Shown here piece after piece: positions 15,622 to 22,511 of a DNA stretch of 27,375 bases. The position numbers and the translations under genes are program-made. A model generated the notes under the pieces. The model was not told where the DNA came from. It saw nothing but the letters and a program-made list of their open reading frames with translations, and searched no databases. Numbering within the stretch: position 1 is the first letter of the stretch; each line of letters begins with the position of its first letter. The stretch lies in contig JAODGL010000026.1 of NCBI GenBank assembly GCA_025464585.1, forward strand, positions 1 to 27,375, read 5' to 3'. Source of the DNA: Methanosarcinales archaeon. GTDB taxonomy: Archaea > Halobacteriota > Syntropharchaeia > Alkanophagales > Methanospirareceae.

Positions 15622-16447
15622 GCATATACCCCTCATACACTACTTCCGCGGGACCCGTGAGATATGCACCTTCTTCTTTTAGCTCCACCAGCAAATCCCC
15701 ACCTTTTGTGTGCACCGTAACTGGTACACTCGCATCTATATACCCGAGTTCATTCAATGTAAGCACAGAAGCTGTTGAGCCGGTGCCACAGGATAATGTC
15801 TCTCCCACCCCTCTTTCATACGTCCTCACAGTTATCTCATCTCTTCTTTTCGCTTCTACCATCACGAAATCCACATTAGTCCTGTCGGGAAAAGCCGGGT
15901 GCGATTCTATACTTTTTCCTACGGTATCCACATCCAACCCATTAAATGAATCCACAATAATCACGGCATGAGGATTGCCAAGACTTAATGAAGTCAGTTT
16001 AATCTCTCCTATTTGTTCGTTCACAAAAAACGCCTCGTCTATTTTATCAAACACTGGCTTACCCATAAAGACCCTGATAGAAGTTACTCCAAAACCTCTT
16101 TCATCAACTTCTACTTCTGGAACAATCAATCCCCCTAACGTCTCCACTTTCATTCGCCTGCTTCGCACTATCCCTCGTTCGTACACGTATTTGGCGAAAC
16201 ACCTCATCCCGTTTCCACTCATCTCCGCCTCGGAACCATCGGCATTGAAAACTCGCATCCTCACGTCATACGAACTCGTTGTAGGTGCGCATAAAAACAA
16301 AACACCATCGGCACCTACGGAGAACCTCCTCCGGCATAGAAATCGTGCGATTTGTCCCTTCTTTTCTTCCACTATCCGGTCTTCTCGCTCGTCTATCAGA
16401 ATGAAATCGTTACCCCCCGCCTGCATCTTCGTGAATCTCAGTTTCAT
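15608..16447 (-). CDS. dapF: Diaminopimelate epimerase
   Basis: 279 aa, normal length. It converts LL- to meso-diaminopimelate in lysine synthesis. The two catalytic cysteines are visible in MSGNGMRCFAKY (Cys83) and LSCGTGSTAS (Cys220), with GNPHAVI and NVDFVMV as further family marks. It converges with amzA. No other lysine gene is nearby. Confidence 0.97.
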   Translation of the reverse strand: MKLRFTKMQAGGNDFILIDEREDRIVEEKKGQIARFLCRRRFSVGADGVLFLCAPTTSSYDVRMRVFNADGSEAEMSGNGMRCFAKYVYERGIVRSRRMKVETLGGLIVPEVEVDERGFGVTSIRVFMGKPVFDKIDEAFFVNEQIGEIKLTSLSLGNPHAVIIVDSFNGLDVDTVGKSIESHPAFPDRTNVDFVMVEAKRRDEITVRTYERGVGETLSCGTGSTASVLTLNELGYIDASVPVTVHTKGGDLLVELKEEGAYLTGPAEVVYEGYMLNKG

Positions 16448-16503
16448 CTTATTTGTTCTTCATCCCCTGGGTTTATACATTATCATGCAAATATTATATA
16501 GAT

Positions 16504-16521
16504 AATAGATGATCATCTATT
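16504..16521. promoter_or_regulatory. 18-base perfect palindrome between dapF and the protease pair
   Basis: AATAGATGATCATCTATT is an exact inverted repeat. It lies just downstream (plus sense) of AT-rich TATTATATAG, where a promoter for the 16625-17251 pair or for dapF could sit. The position suits an operator for a dimeric regulator. Confidence 0.45.
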
Positions 16522-16622
16522 TGTTGAGCCGTGTCTTTATGGTTCTGGTGGGGGTGATGGCTCTTATGATAGAATTTGAGAAGGATGCTGAAAATAAAGT
16601 TATGAAGGAGGAGAAAAGATAA
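16509..16622 (+). CDS. Possible 37-aa single-TM small protein
   Basis: ATG 16509 to TAA 16620-16622. The first 20 residues are hydrophobic (MIIYLLSRVFMVLVGVMALM), followed by a charged tail (EFEKDAENKVMKEEKR). The ATG lies inside the palindrome and no ribosome binding site is seen; the stop is 2 bases before the next gene. Internal ATGs at 16539 or 16569 could also start it. May be chance. Confidence 0.22.
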   Translation: MIIYLLSRVFMVLVGVMALMIEFEKDAENKVMKEEKR

Positions 16623-16624
16623 AT

Positions 16625-16870
16625 ATGGAATCCGAAGTTGACATCCGAAAGATAGGAGAGAGAGGGCGTGAACTCTTCAAAAAGATTTCTGAAGAGCTGG
16701 AGAGAGATTATCGCGGAAAGTTCGTGGCGATTGAGGTGGATAGCGGTGATTACTTCATCGGGGATACGAGTGTTGAAGCGGATAAGAAGGCGAGGGGGAA
16801 ATACCCGGGCAAGGTATTTTATCTGGGGAGAATTGGTTTCCGAGCGGCAGTTTCGTTCAAAGGGAGATGA
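16625..16870 (+). CDS. Small protein partner of retropepsin-like protease
   Basis: 81 aa, charged. N-terminal helix (RKIGERGRELFKKISEELE), then YRGKFVAIEVDSGDYFIGD and ARGKYPGKVFYLGRIGF, a pattern often found in small archaeal proteins encoded just before retropepsin-like genes. The downstream protease begins 3 bases after the stop. The second protease at 18.8-19.1 kb also has a small upstream partner with GRYIAVKEKKIVAS at the equivalent place. Antitoxin-like or substrate-like roles are guesses. Ribosome binding site (AAGGAGGAG) about 12 bases upstream. Confidence 0.72.
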   Translation: MESEVDIRKIGERGRELFKKISEELERDYRGKFVAIEVDSGDYFIGDTSVEADKKARGKYPGKVFYLGRIGFRAAVSFKGR

Positions 16871-16873
16871 AGA

Positions 16874-17251
16874 ATGATAAGGGGAGAAATAAGCGCTAGC
16901 GGCTCACCAATTATAAAAACGAAGATCATTGGTAGCAGGGCAGAAATTGTTACTGATGGAATTCTGGATACTGGATTCACAGGTCATCTTTGCCTGCCAA
17001 TAACAACGGCAGTTTCGTTGGGTCTTGAATTAACTGCTATTGAAAAAGTGGAACTTGCAGATGGCACGATATTAGAGGATGAGCCGGTTTTCTCGGGCAG
17101 GATGGAATGGAACGGAGGCATCATTGATGTAGATATTGTGCTGACAAAATCTGCGGATACACTGTTAGGAACAGCCCTGTTAAGAGGAATGTACGTCACG
17201 CTGAACTATTCAACAAATGAAGTTGTCATTAAAAAGTCAAATTACGAGTGA
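16874..17251 (+). CDS. Retropepsin-like (clan AA) aspartic protease
   Basis: 125 aa, one domain. The catalytic motif is DTGFTGHL (Asp32), followed by hydrophobic strands and LLGTALLRGMYVTLNY near the end, which is the typical C-terminal ILG-like motif. Such proteins act as homodimers. No signal peptide, so cytoplasmic. Encoded 3 bases after its small partner. The substrate is unknown. Confidence 0.85.
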   Translation: MIRGEISASGSPIIKTKIIGSRAEIVTDGILDTGFTGHLCLPITTAVSLGLELTAIEKVELADGTILEDEPVFSGRMEWNGGIIDVDIVLTKSADTLLGTALLRGMYVTLNYSTNEVVIKKSNYE

Positions 17252-17294
17252 AAGAGGGGAATGATAAAAGGATAAAAATAAAGAGAGGGCAGGC

Positions 17295-17514
17295 ATGGAG
17301 AAAAGGCCAATAGTTAGCTTCGGCATACTGGTAACCTCAATTGGCATACTCTTGCTCGTTCTGCCGCTTGCATCTGCACAGTTTGCTGACACGCTACTGA
17401 GAACGAGTCGTGGTGGTAACGTTCGGCGAGGGCGACAGGGTAGCACTATCCTTCAAATGGGATTCCGGTGCATCGGATTGGGTTAGTGGTATTGGCAGGA
17501 TACGTTTTGAGTGA
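17295..17514 (+). pseudogene. Frameshifted small secreted protein
   Basis: ATG 17295 begins a signal peptide (MEKRPIVSFGILV, then a Leu-rich core and ASAQ). The frame continues into Arg-rich nonsense and stops at 17484-17486. From about 17404 another frame reads VVVVTFGEGDRVALSFKWDS and ends SGIGRIRFE at 17514, a plausible exported beta-strand continuation. One indel between about 17400 and 17415 would join the two into about 73 aa. A sequencing error would look the same. Confidence 0.55.
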
Positions 17515-17604
17515 AAGGAAAAGGGGAGTTTAATCGAAATGAAGAAGATACCGAAAGAATTTTTGGATTGTTCTCTGACTTTTGTACCTTCACAATTTCT
17601 CGTG

Positions 17605-17628
17605 AAAATCCGTGTAATCTCGTGGTTA
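17605..17628 (+). repeat. Dispersed 24-base repeat, copy B (just after rpl10 stop)
   Basis: Reverse complement of the copy at 10491-10514 with 3 mismatches. On the rpl10 strand it begins 3 bases after the stop codon. Confidence 0.6.
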
Positions 17629-17630
17629 CA

Positions 17631-18572
17631 TTATTCTCCCAAATACGCCGTCAGACTTCGTGCCTGTGAACATGCCTTCGCAAGTAAATAAGGCATTGTC
17701 TCGCGTTCGTATATGCACGCATTTATGGACAGATTTCGTGCATTGGAATGAGCCTTTTGAATCAACGGTTTTATTGTCACGGAAGTTGGATAAGCGATAT
17801 TAAATGCCAACGCCACCGATTTTACATTTGCCTCGCTTATTAAATCACCGATAGTATAACGAGTTGGATAGTCATACTTTATGTGCGTGGCAAGCGATAA
17901 AGCTGCTTTTATTCCCTCTTTCAGATCAGAAAAGTACTTCGAGGGGTCTATATGGAGAACGTCAGGCGTGAATAGCACTTCTCCTTCAGAGTCATACACA
18001 GCACATAAATCCAATCCCTCCCTTATCGGGTGGATTTCGAGCCTTGCTAACATCTCTGCAAGTGCAGGAGAAACTCTTTCTCCCGCTTCCACCGCTACTT
18101 TTCTTTGCTTTATCACCACCTTTCCCCCTGCTATTCCCGCGGGTATGCCCAAATTCTGCAATTCCCCCACTATCGGTCCGGGCTTGAGCGACGTAGGTCC
18201 CTCCTCTATTACAATATCATGTGGAGCAACTGCACCTGCTTTTATTGGTGCTGGTATCTTACCCTCTTCTATCACCTTATACAATTCAAAAGCATCAAGG
18301 TCAGTGAATATCAACGCCATCTGGTCGTCCACGGAGTTCGCCACCTCATCCATCCCGCTTTTCCTAAACGAAATAGAAATCAAGCTATTTCGTGATACTC
18401 TCAACCTTGCTTTATCCCTGAATTCTTTTCTTATTCGCTGTAGTTGCTTAGCACCCAACCCTCTTATTTTTGCTATACCCACTGTTCTATGGGAACTGAT
18501 TAAATTTTTTATGCTCTCAACTTGCTCGCGCTTCCATTCCTTAGCTCGTTTTACCCTCTTTTTTGTTTTCAT
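17631..18572 (-). CDS. rpl10: Large-subunit ribosomal protein uL10 (archaeal P0), lacking the acidic tail
   Basis: 313 aa. It forms the stalk base, binding 23S rRNA and L12/P1 dimers. Seen: N-terminal RNA-binding domain (VGIAKIRGLGAKQLQRIRKEF, DKARLRVSRNSLIS), the archaeal insertion domain (PGPIVGELQNLGIPAGI) and the C-terminal helical spine with repeated P1-binding segments (AFNIAYPTSVTIKPLIQKA, LSINACIYERETMPYLLAKA). The usual acidic linker and conserved C-terminal tail that bind elongation factors are absent; the protein ends SLTAYLGE. L1, L11 and L12 genes are not adjacent, unlike the common archaeal arrangement. A dispersed repeat follows the stop directly. Confidence 0.93.
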   Translation of the reverse strand: MKTKKRVKRAKEWKREQVESIKNLISSHRTVGIAKIRGLGAKQLQRIRKEFRDKARLRVSRNSLISISFRKSGMDEVANSVDDQMALIFTDLDAFELYKVIEEGKIPAPIKAGAVAPHDIVIEEGPTSLKPGPIVGELQNLGIPAGIAGGKVVIKQRKVAVEAGERVSPALAEMLARLEIHPIREGLDLCAVYDSEGEVLFTPDVLHIDPSKYFSDLKEGIKAALSLATHIKYDYPTRYTIGDLISEANVKSVALAFNIAYPTSVTIKPLIQKAHSNARNLSINACIYERETMPYLLAKACSQARSLTAYLGE

Positions 18573-18636
18573 TTCTACAAATCAATTCTTTCTCCTTTCG
18601 CTCATTTAATTATTTCTTTTCTTATATCTCCATTCA

Positions 18637-18645
18637 TATTTAAAT
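18637..18645 (-). promoter_or_regulatory. Putative TATA box of rpl10
   Basis: TTTAAATAT on the minus strand, 65 bases before the rpl10 ATG, predicts a leader of about 40 nt with the site AAAGGAGAAAG. A second TTTAAAT at 18673-18680, inside the repeat described next, is a distal alternative. Confidence 0.4.
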
Positions 18646-18658
18646 TATCGCCATAAAG

Positions 18659-18822
18659 TAGATGTTCCATGTATTTAAATTTGTTGGTGAATTTCTATTC
18701 GCTCCTCTGTTTAGCTTTCATACTGCTCAAATCCTGCTTTTTCTTCTCTTCCTCCTCGCTCTTCCTTTGTTTCTGTTTCACTTACACCAGCAGTTTTCAT
18801 CCCCTTCAATTTCGTGAATCAT
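18659..18822 (-). repeat. Repeat R, copy 1 (ATPase-linker fragment plus promoter)
   Basis: Closely matches 20299-20462 (offset 1640), nearly base for base in 18661-18790. Read on the minus strand it encodes a degraded piece of the ATPase linker (KAGFEQYES, preceded by Lys/Glu-rich residues) and then an AT-rich TTTAAAT element. It has replaced the 3' end of the upstream protease gene and lies upstream of rpl10. Confidence 0.75.
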
Positions 18823-19063
18823 TCCTTCAACATCACAAATCTCTTTCTCTGATATTCCTTTCAACACCACTTTCTCTCCTGCTTTCCATTTCAATCCAAT
18901 TCTATCCGCTAAATATCTTGGTACTAATGTTATATCGGCTCCACTATCCACGATAAAGGAATATTTCATAAGCGTTCTCTTTTATTACCAGATCAAGCAT
19001 TGGGCGATATATTACTCTTCCGTCCTTTGTGACCTCTTTTGACCAATCCTTTGTGAATTCCAT
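18778..19063 (-). pseudogene. Second retropepsin-like protease, frameshifted and 3'-truncated
   Basis: ATG 19063 starts MEFTKDWSKEVTKDGRVIYR and continues PMLDLVIKENAY before stopping at 18944-18946. The frame from 18969 gives YSFIVDSGADITLVPRYLAD with the catalytic Asp, then KAGEKVVLKGISEKE. One indel in the A-rich GAAATA near 18972 joins them into the usual start of this protease class. The 3' end runs into repeat R (residues ENCWCK), so the C-terminal ILG-like motif is missing. The start is 4 bases after the small partner gene, echoing the intact pair at 16.6-17.3 kb. Confidence 0.7.
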
Positions 19064-19067
19064 CACG

Positions 19068-19322
19068 TCAGTACACCACCATCATCGGTTTTTCTATCAT
19101 ACGAATCATGACCATCCCCAGTCTTAATTTATCAAGTTCCTCATAGAGGTCATCTAACGAAGTGGCTGAAGCTACTATCTTCTTTTCTTTTACCGCTATG
19201 TATCTCCCTGCATATTTCATCAATTCATCGCCAGAAAGCGAATTAAGCCATATTTCATCCTCTTCGCTTATTTTCAATTCCTCTATTTCCTCTTTCTTGA
19301 ATTTTATTCTTTCAAGTGGCAT
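19068..19322 (-). CDS. Small protein partner of the second protease
   Basis: 84 aa. Begins MPLERIKFKKEEIEELKISE, then GDELMKYAGRYIAVKEKKIV and ATSLDDLYEELDKL; ends in hydrophobic VMIRMIEKPMMVVY. The central GRYIAV.KKIVAS segment corresponds to GKFVAIEVDSGDYF of the 16625 protein and to small archaeal DUF5678-like proteins. Seen in tight order before a retropepsin-like gene. Appears intact although the protease is not. Confidence 0.65.
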   Translation of the reverse strand: MPLERIKFKKEEIEELKISEEDEIWLNSLSGDELMKYAGRYIAVKEKKIVASATSLDDLYEELDKLRLGMVMIRMIEKPMMVVY

Positions 19323-19326
19323 TCCC

Positions 19327-19621
19327 TCACCTCAAAAACCTCGCTATCCACATCGCCGTGAACTTCTTACAGAAATACTTGAGATTCTCAATATGCTTCT
19401 CATCCAGATATTCTTCCTCTCTCAACTCTGCATTCATTTCTCTTATCACCATACCCAAATCCTCATCCTCTTCCATCTCCTTTATTATATCCTCTTCTAC
19501 CACTATCCCCTTCAATTCCCGGTATATCCTGTTTATATCCCGCACCTTTGCATTTTTATTACATTTTGTCATTCAGCATTTCGTTGAAATCGCCAGTGCT
19601 TGCATTCAGCGTTGCTAATAT
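19327..19621 (-). pseudogene. Duplicated C-terminal fragment of the Ser/Thr kinase gene
   Basis: Bases 19331-19569 copy 20713-20951 closely (offset 1382), encoding NKNAKVRDINRIYRELKGIV through MWIARFLR. Bases 19573-19621 then match 21050-21096, so about 95 bases of the parent are deleted inside the copy. An 81-codon frame from 19572 stays open. There is no kinase domain. It lies between vapC and the second protease pair. Might still be expressed as a stand-alone C-terminal domain. Confidence 0.75.
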
Positions 19622-19628
19622 TCATTTC

Positions 19629-20045
19629 TTACTTTACGGTTATTATCCCGGCAACACCATCAAACCCTTTATCAAAAGTGTAAATCTCATTTATATCCTC
19701 ACAGCGCAACACATCCACCGCCAGACAATCATTCGGGTCCACCTTCAACTCGCGCATCTGTTCTATTGCGCCAAGATAATCCTCCACGGTGACATCAACA
19801 ATCCTTACATTGTCCATTGAGAAGAGCCCGATTAACAGCGAATACAAATCTTCCATTGATAACGCCCTTTTCAAAATATTTGTAACTTCCGAAAGATGAA
19901 CAACGGTTGTTATTACCTCTTCTCCTTCATTTATCCTCGTTATTGTATCCTTTGCATGCTCCTTCATCTGTTTCTCCTTCTCGGTCAATTCACGTTTCGG
20001 CTTGTAATATGCGTAGATGAACACGTTCGCATCAAGGAATCTCAT
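19629..20045 (-). CDS. vapC: VapC-type PIN-domain toxin
   Basis: 138 aa. PIN ribonucleases use acidic residues to bind Mg/Mn; here Asp5 (MRFLDANVFIYAY), Glu53 (HLSEVTN), Asp106 (DPNDCLAVD) and Asp125 (YTFDKGFD) are all present. The ATG overlaps the antitoxin stop (ATGA), a typical coupled start. The gene appears intact. A second 3' fragment of the same toxin lies at 24.25-24.39 kb. Confidence 0.9.
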   Translation of the reverse strand: MRFLDANVFIYAYYKPKRELTEKEKQMKEHAKDTITRINEGEEVITTVVHLSEVTNILKRALSMEDLYSLLIGLFSMDNVRIVDVTVEDYLGAIEQMRELKVDPNDCLAVDVLRCEDINEIYTFDKGFDGVAGIITVK

Positions 20046-20278
20046 AGCTCATAAAATCTCCTTTCAAACTCATCCCAATCTTCTATGTTCATCCCAAGGT
20101 CAGCGCGGTCAAAGAATTTGGTTAAATCCACCTTCTTCCTTGGCACTATCTTCAGATACCCCTTCCCTTTTATCACAAATACCTCCTTGCTCTCTTTTAG
20201 TTCCACCGCTCTCCAATCCGATGGTAGAACAAATCTACCCTGTTTATCCACTTTCTTCCTTTCTATTCCATATATCAT
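20042..20278 (-). CDS. vapB: AbrB/MazE-type antitoxin of the VapC pair
   Basis: 78 aa. N-terminal swapped-hairpin domain (IERKKVDKQGRFVLPSDWR, then EVFVIKGKGYLKIVP) and a toxin-binding C-terminus (NIEDWDEFERRFYEL). Overlaps vapC by 4 bases. Promoter-like TTTAAATA lies in repeat R upstream (about 20312-20320). VapB usually represses its own promoter together with VapC. Confidence 0.85.
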   Translation of the reverse strand: MIYGIERKKVDKQGRFVLPSDWRAVELKESKEVFVIKGKGYLKIVPRKKVDLTKFFDRADLGMNIEDWDEFERRFYEL

Positions 20279-20298
20279 TTATTATCACCATAATAGAA

Positions 20299-20462
20299 TA
20301 GATGTTCCTGATATTTAAATTTGTTGGTGAATTCATATTCGCTCCTCTGTTTAGCTTTCATACTGCTCAAATCCTGCTTTTTCTTCTCTTCCTTCTCGCT
20401 CTTTCTTTGTTTCTGTTTCGCTTACACCGACTGTTTTCATCTTCTTCAACTTCGCTGAAGCA
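20299..20462 (-). repeat. Repeat R, copy 2
   Basis: Matches 18659-18822. On the minus strand it contains the C-terminal codons of the AbrB chimera (ATPase-linker copy ending KAGFEQYES) and, after its stop, a spacer with TTTAAATATC that probably drives vapBC. Confidence 0.75.
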
Positions 20463-20698
20463 TCCACGAACTTCTCAAATTCGTCATTCCACTCTTTTCT
20501 TATCTTATCAATCTCATCAGATGTACCTTCTAATTTGTCTATCCCCCTTAACTTCGATAATTTCACCATCGGCTTTAATATCACTTCCTCTTGCCTTCTT
20601 TCTATCAATAATTTGTCTCCTTCCGATAGCCCCAATTCTTTCCTTAGCCATGCTGGGATGACAATTTGCCCTTTCGACGATAGTTTTACTATTTCCAT
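20351..20698 (-). CDS. SpoVT/AbrB-type protein with tail derived from ATPase linker
   Basis: 115 aa. Residues 1-50 are an AbrB-type swapped-hairpin domain (MEIVKLSSKGQIVIPAWLRK, ELGLSEGDKLLIE). Residues to about 73 are an antitoxin-like C-terminus (EIDKIRKEWNDEFEK). From there to the end (FVDASAKLKKMKTVG through EEKAGFEQYES) the protein copies residues 66-103 of the AAA ATPase at 23094-24245. So it is a chimera, joined at the shared F-E-K-F. It begins 10 bases after the kinase stop. No toxin gene follows it directly, since vapB is next. Confidence 0.72.
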   Translation of the reverse strand: MEIVKLSSKGQIVIPAWLRKELGLSEGDKLLIERRQEEVILKPMVKLSKLRGIDKLEGTSDEIDKIRKEWNDEFEKFVDASAKLKKMKTVGVSETETKKEREGREEKAGFEQYES

Positions 20699-20708
20699 TT
20701 TTACTACT

Positions 20709-21473
20709 CTATCTCAAAAACCTCGCTATCCACATCTCCGTGAACTTCGTGCAGAAATACCGGAGATTCTCAATATGCTTCTCATCCAGATATTCTTCCT
20801 CTCTCAACTCTGCATTCATTTCTCTTATCACCATACCCAAATCCTCATCCTCTTCCATCTCCTTTATTATATCCTCTTCTACCACTATCCCCTTCAATTC
20901 CCGGTATATCCTGTTTATATCCCGCACCTTTGCATTTTTATTACATTTTGTGCTCAGTTTGAGAATCAGCCTGAACGAATTAGCCATCCTTTCCGCAAGT
21001 TTTAGCATCTCTCCGTCAACATAATTCTTCAGTTCATCCACATGTTTCAGCATTTCGTTGAAATCGCCCGTGCTTGCATTCAGCGTTGCTAAATTAGCGC
21101 AATAAAATACTGATCTTCGTTTATCCCCTGCTCTACTGCTCACCGCCAGCGATTTCTTATACGCTGCCTTCAGATAATCTGCGAGGTCAATTCTGAGCTC
21201 GTGCACATTCCGGTATCTCTGCTCTTTCCGCTTCGCCAGGCATTTCATCACTATCCTGGCACATCTCGCATCTATACCTGGATAGATTTCAGAAGGGTTT
21301 TTGGGCTGCCTTACACGGAATGCCGATTCTATACCCGCACGCGTCTCTGCATCGAATACCGAGCTGGAAAATATCCGTTCTCTCGTCCGTTCTACCGAAT
21401 TCTTCGGGATATATGAGTTCAGGCGCGGCATACAGTGGTGTGTATCCATACCTTGTGGAAGACACGTACGCAC
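20709..21473 (-). CDS. Kinase C-lobe and C-terminal domain fragment
   Basis: 254-codon frame; real homology begins near VFDAETRAGIE (about codon 39). It holds the end of the kinase C-lobe and a C-terminal helical domain ending YFCTKFTEMWIARFLR. That ending is similar in layout to the last 85 residues of the membrane protein at 25342 (RRFCTNLIDVWISEFLKG) and is duplicated at 19327-19621. The first residues up to about 38 are read out of frame. Confidence 0.6.
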   Translation of the reverse strand: MRTCLPQGMDTHHCMPRLNSYIPKNSVERTRERIFSSSVFDAETRAGIESAFRVRQPKNPSEIYPGIDARCARIVMKCLAKRKEQRYRNVHELRIDLADYLKAAYKKSLAVSSRAGDKRRSVFYCANLATLNASTGDFNEMLKHVDELKNYVDGEMLKLAERMANSFRLILKLSTKCNKNAKVRDINRIYRELKGIVVEEDIIKEMEEDEDLGMVIREMNAELREEEYLDEKHIENLRYFCTKFTEMWIARFLR

Positions 21474-22227
21474 CCACGACCTTGCTCAAGCCCCAATCCG
21501 TGATCTTAGGCAGTGATTCTTTTAATAGTATGTTACCGGGCTTCAGGTCCCTGTGGAATATTCCACGCCGGTGTGCATATTGAAGCCCATCCGCGAGTTT
21601 AAATAATAACTCCGCGGCTTCTTCTGGCGATATTGGTTTCTCAATTTCGTCTAATGAGTTATCTACAAATTCCATCTCCAGATATGGCGTGGGAGAGATA
21701 TTGTAATCGAACAATCTCACGATATTCTCGTGCTTCAGCCCTTTCCACGACCTTATCTCGTCAATGAATACTTTTCCTGATCTGGGGTCCAGAGCTTTCG
21801 GTATCTTTAAAGCCACTATCTCTCCTCCTTTATTCTTCGCCTTAGCCTTAAACACTCTCGCAAACCCTCCTTCTCCAACGTATTGCACTTCAGAATAATA
21901 CTCTTCTAATTCCACGGGGAAGAACGACGCATGGGCTTTTATCCTCTCTTTCTCTTTCTCTTTCTTATCCGTCATCGCTACTTCGCCAACGAATATTATG
22001 AATGTCTCTTCTGTGGTATACTCTTTACCAGCAGCATCTTTACAGGATGTTCTTATCTCAAGAGGGACATCCCCAATTTCTACCGGCTTCATTGATACGC
22101 CTAATTCCTTCTCTTCTCCAGGATTCACGTTTAATTCCCTCACTCCTCTTACCTCAAACTCTTTTGAAAATGATATTTTTACCGCTTTCGCGTATGCGTT
22201 ACCTTTGTTCTTCACGAGCAGATACAC
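21289..22227 (-). CDS. Ser/Thr kinase N-lobe and catalytic core fragment
   Basis: Open from 22584, with a GTG at 22227 as first usable start (312 codons). Residues 1-85 form a beta-sandwich of CARDB-like pattern (LLVKNKGNAYAKAVKISF). Kinase motifs: Gly loop GEGGFARV (118-125), Lys141 in VALKIPK, HRDLKPGN with Asp227, DWG at 244-246 in place of the usual DFG, and APE at 268-270. The last 23 residues after FQLG are frameshifted. It misses the rest of the C-lobe. Confidence 0.65.
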   Translation of the reverse strand: MYLLVKNKGNAYAKAVKISFSKEFEVRGVRELNVNPGEEKELGVSMKPVEIGDVPLEIRTSCKDAAGKEYTTEETFIIFVGEVAMTDKKEKEKERIKAHASFFPVELEEYYSEVQYVGEGGFARVFKAKAKNKGGEIVALKIPKALDPRSGKVFIDEIRSWKGLKHENIVRLFDYNISPTPYLEMEFVDNSLDEIEKPISPEEAAELLFKLADGLQYAHRRGIFHRDLKPGNILLKESLPKITDWGLSKVVGAYVSSTRYGYTPLYAAPELIYPEEFGRTDERTDIFQLGIRCRDACGYRIGIPCKAAQKPF

Positions 22228-22511
22228 CTTCTTCCAATAGTTCGGCTTAAATACTCTTTCTGTTTCTGGTATGCTAACTTCTATTTCCGGCTTTGATTTC
22301 TCTTTTATTTCCTCCGCCTTCTTTTTACTCCTGCTGGCATCAGAAATAGCTTGAGCATAATTCCCTGCATCAAAGCCCGTTCTCGCTCTATTTAATAACT
22401 CTTCAGCTTCTGAGGTATCGCATCCAAACTCTTTCGCCCTTTCTATCGCCGATTCTGCGGTTTTTATCCAATCTCTTGCCTCTCTGTATTTTATTTCGAG
22501 AATCTTCTGCT

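Noticed and set aside
17540..17692. Plus-strand frame of about 50 codons starting MKKIPKEF
   Set aside because: It runs through the dispersed repeat and into antisense rpl10, so it is probably chance.
17881..18609. 242-codon plus-strand frame opposite rpl10
   Set aside because: Shadow of the ribosomal protein gene; no ribosome binding site or family match.
20535..21024. Plus-strand frames repeated at 19162-19618 and 20535-21024
   Set aside because: They look conserved only because the minus-strand kinase C-terminus is duplicated; they are antisense, Ser/Phe/Ile-rich shadows.
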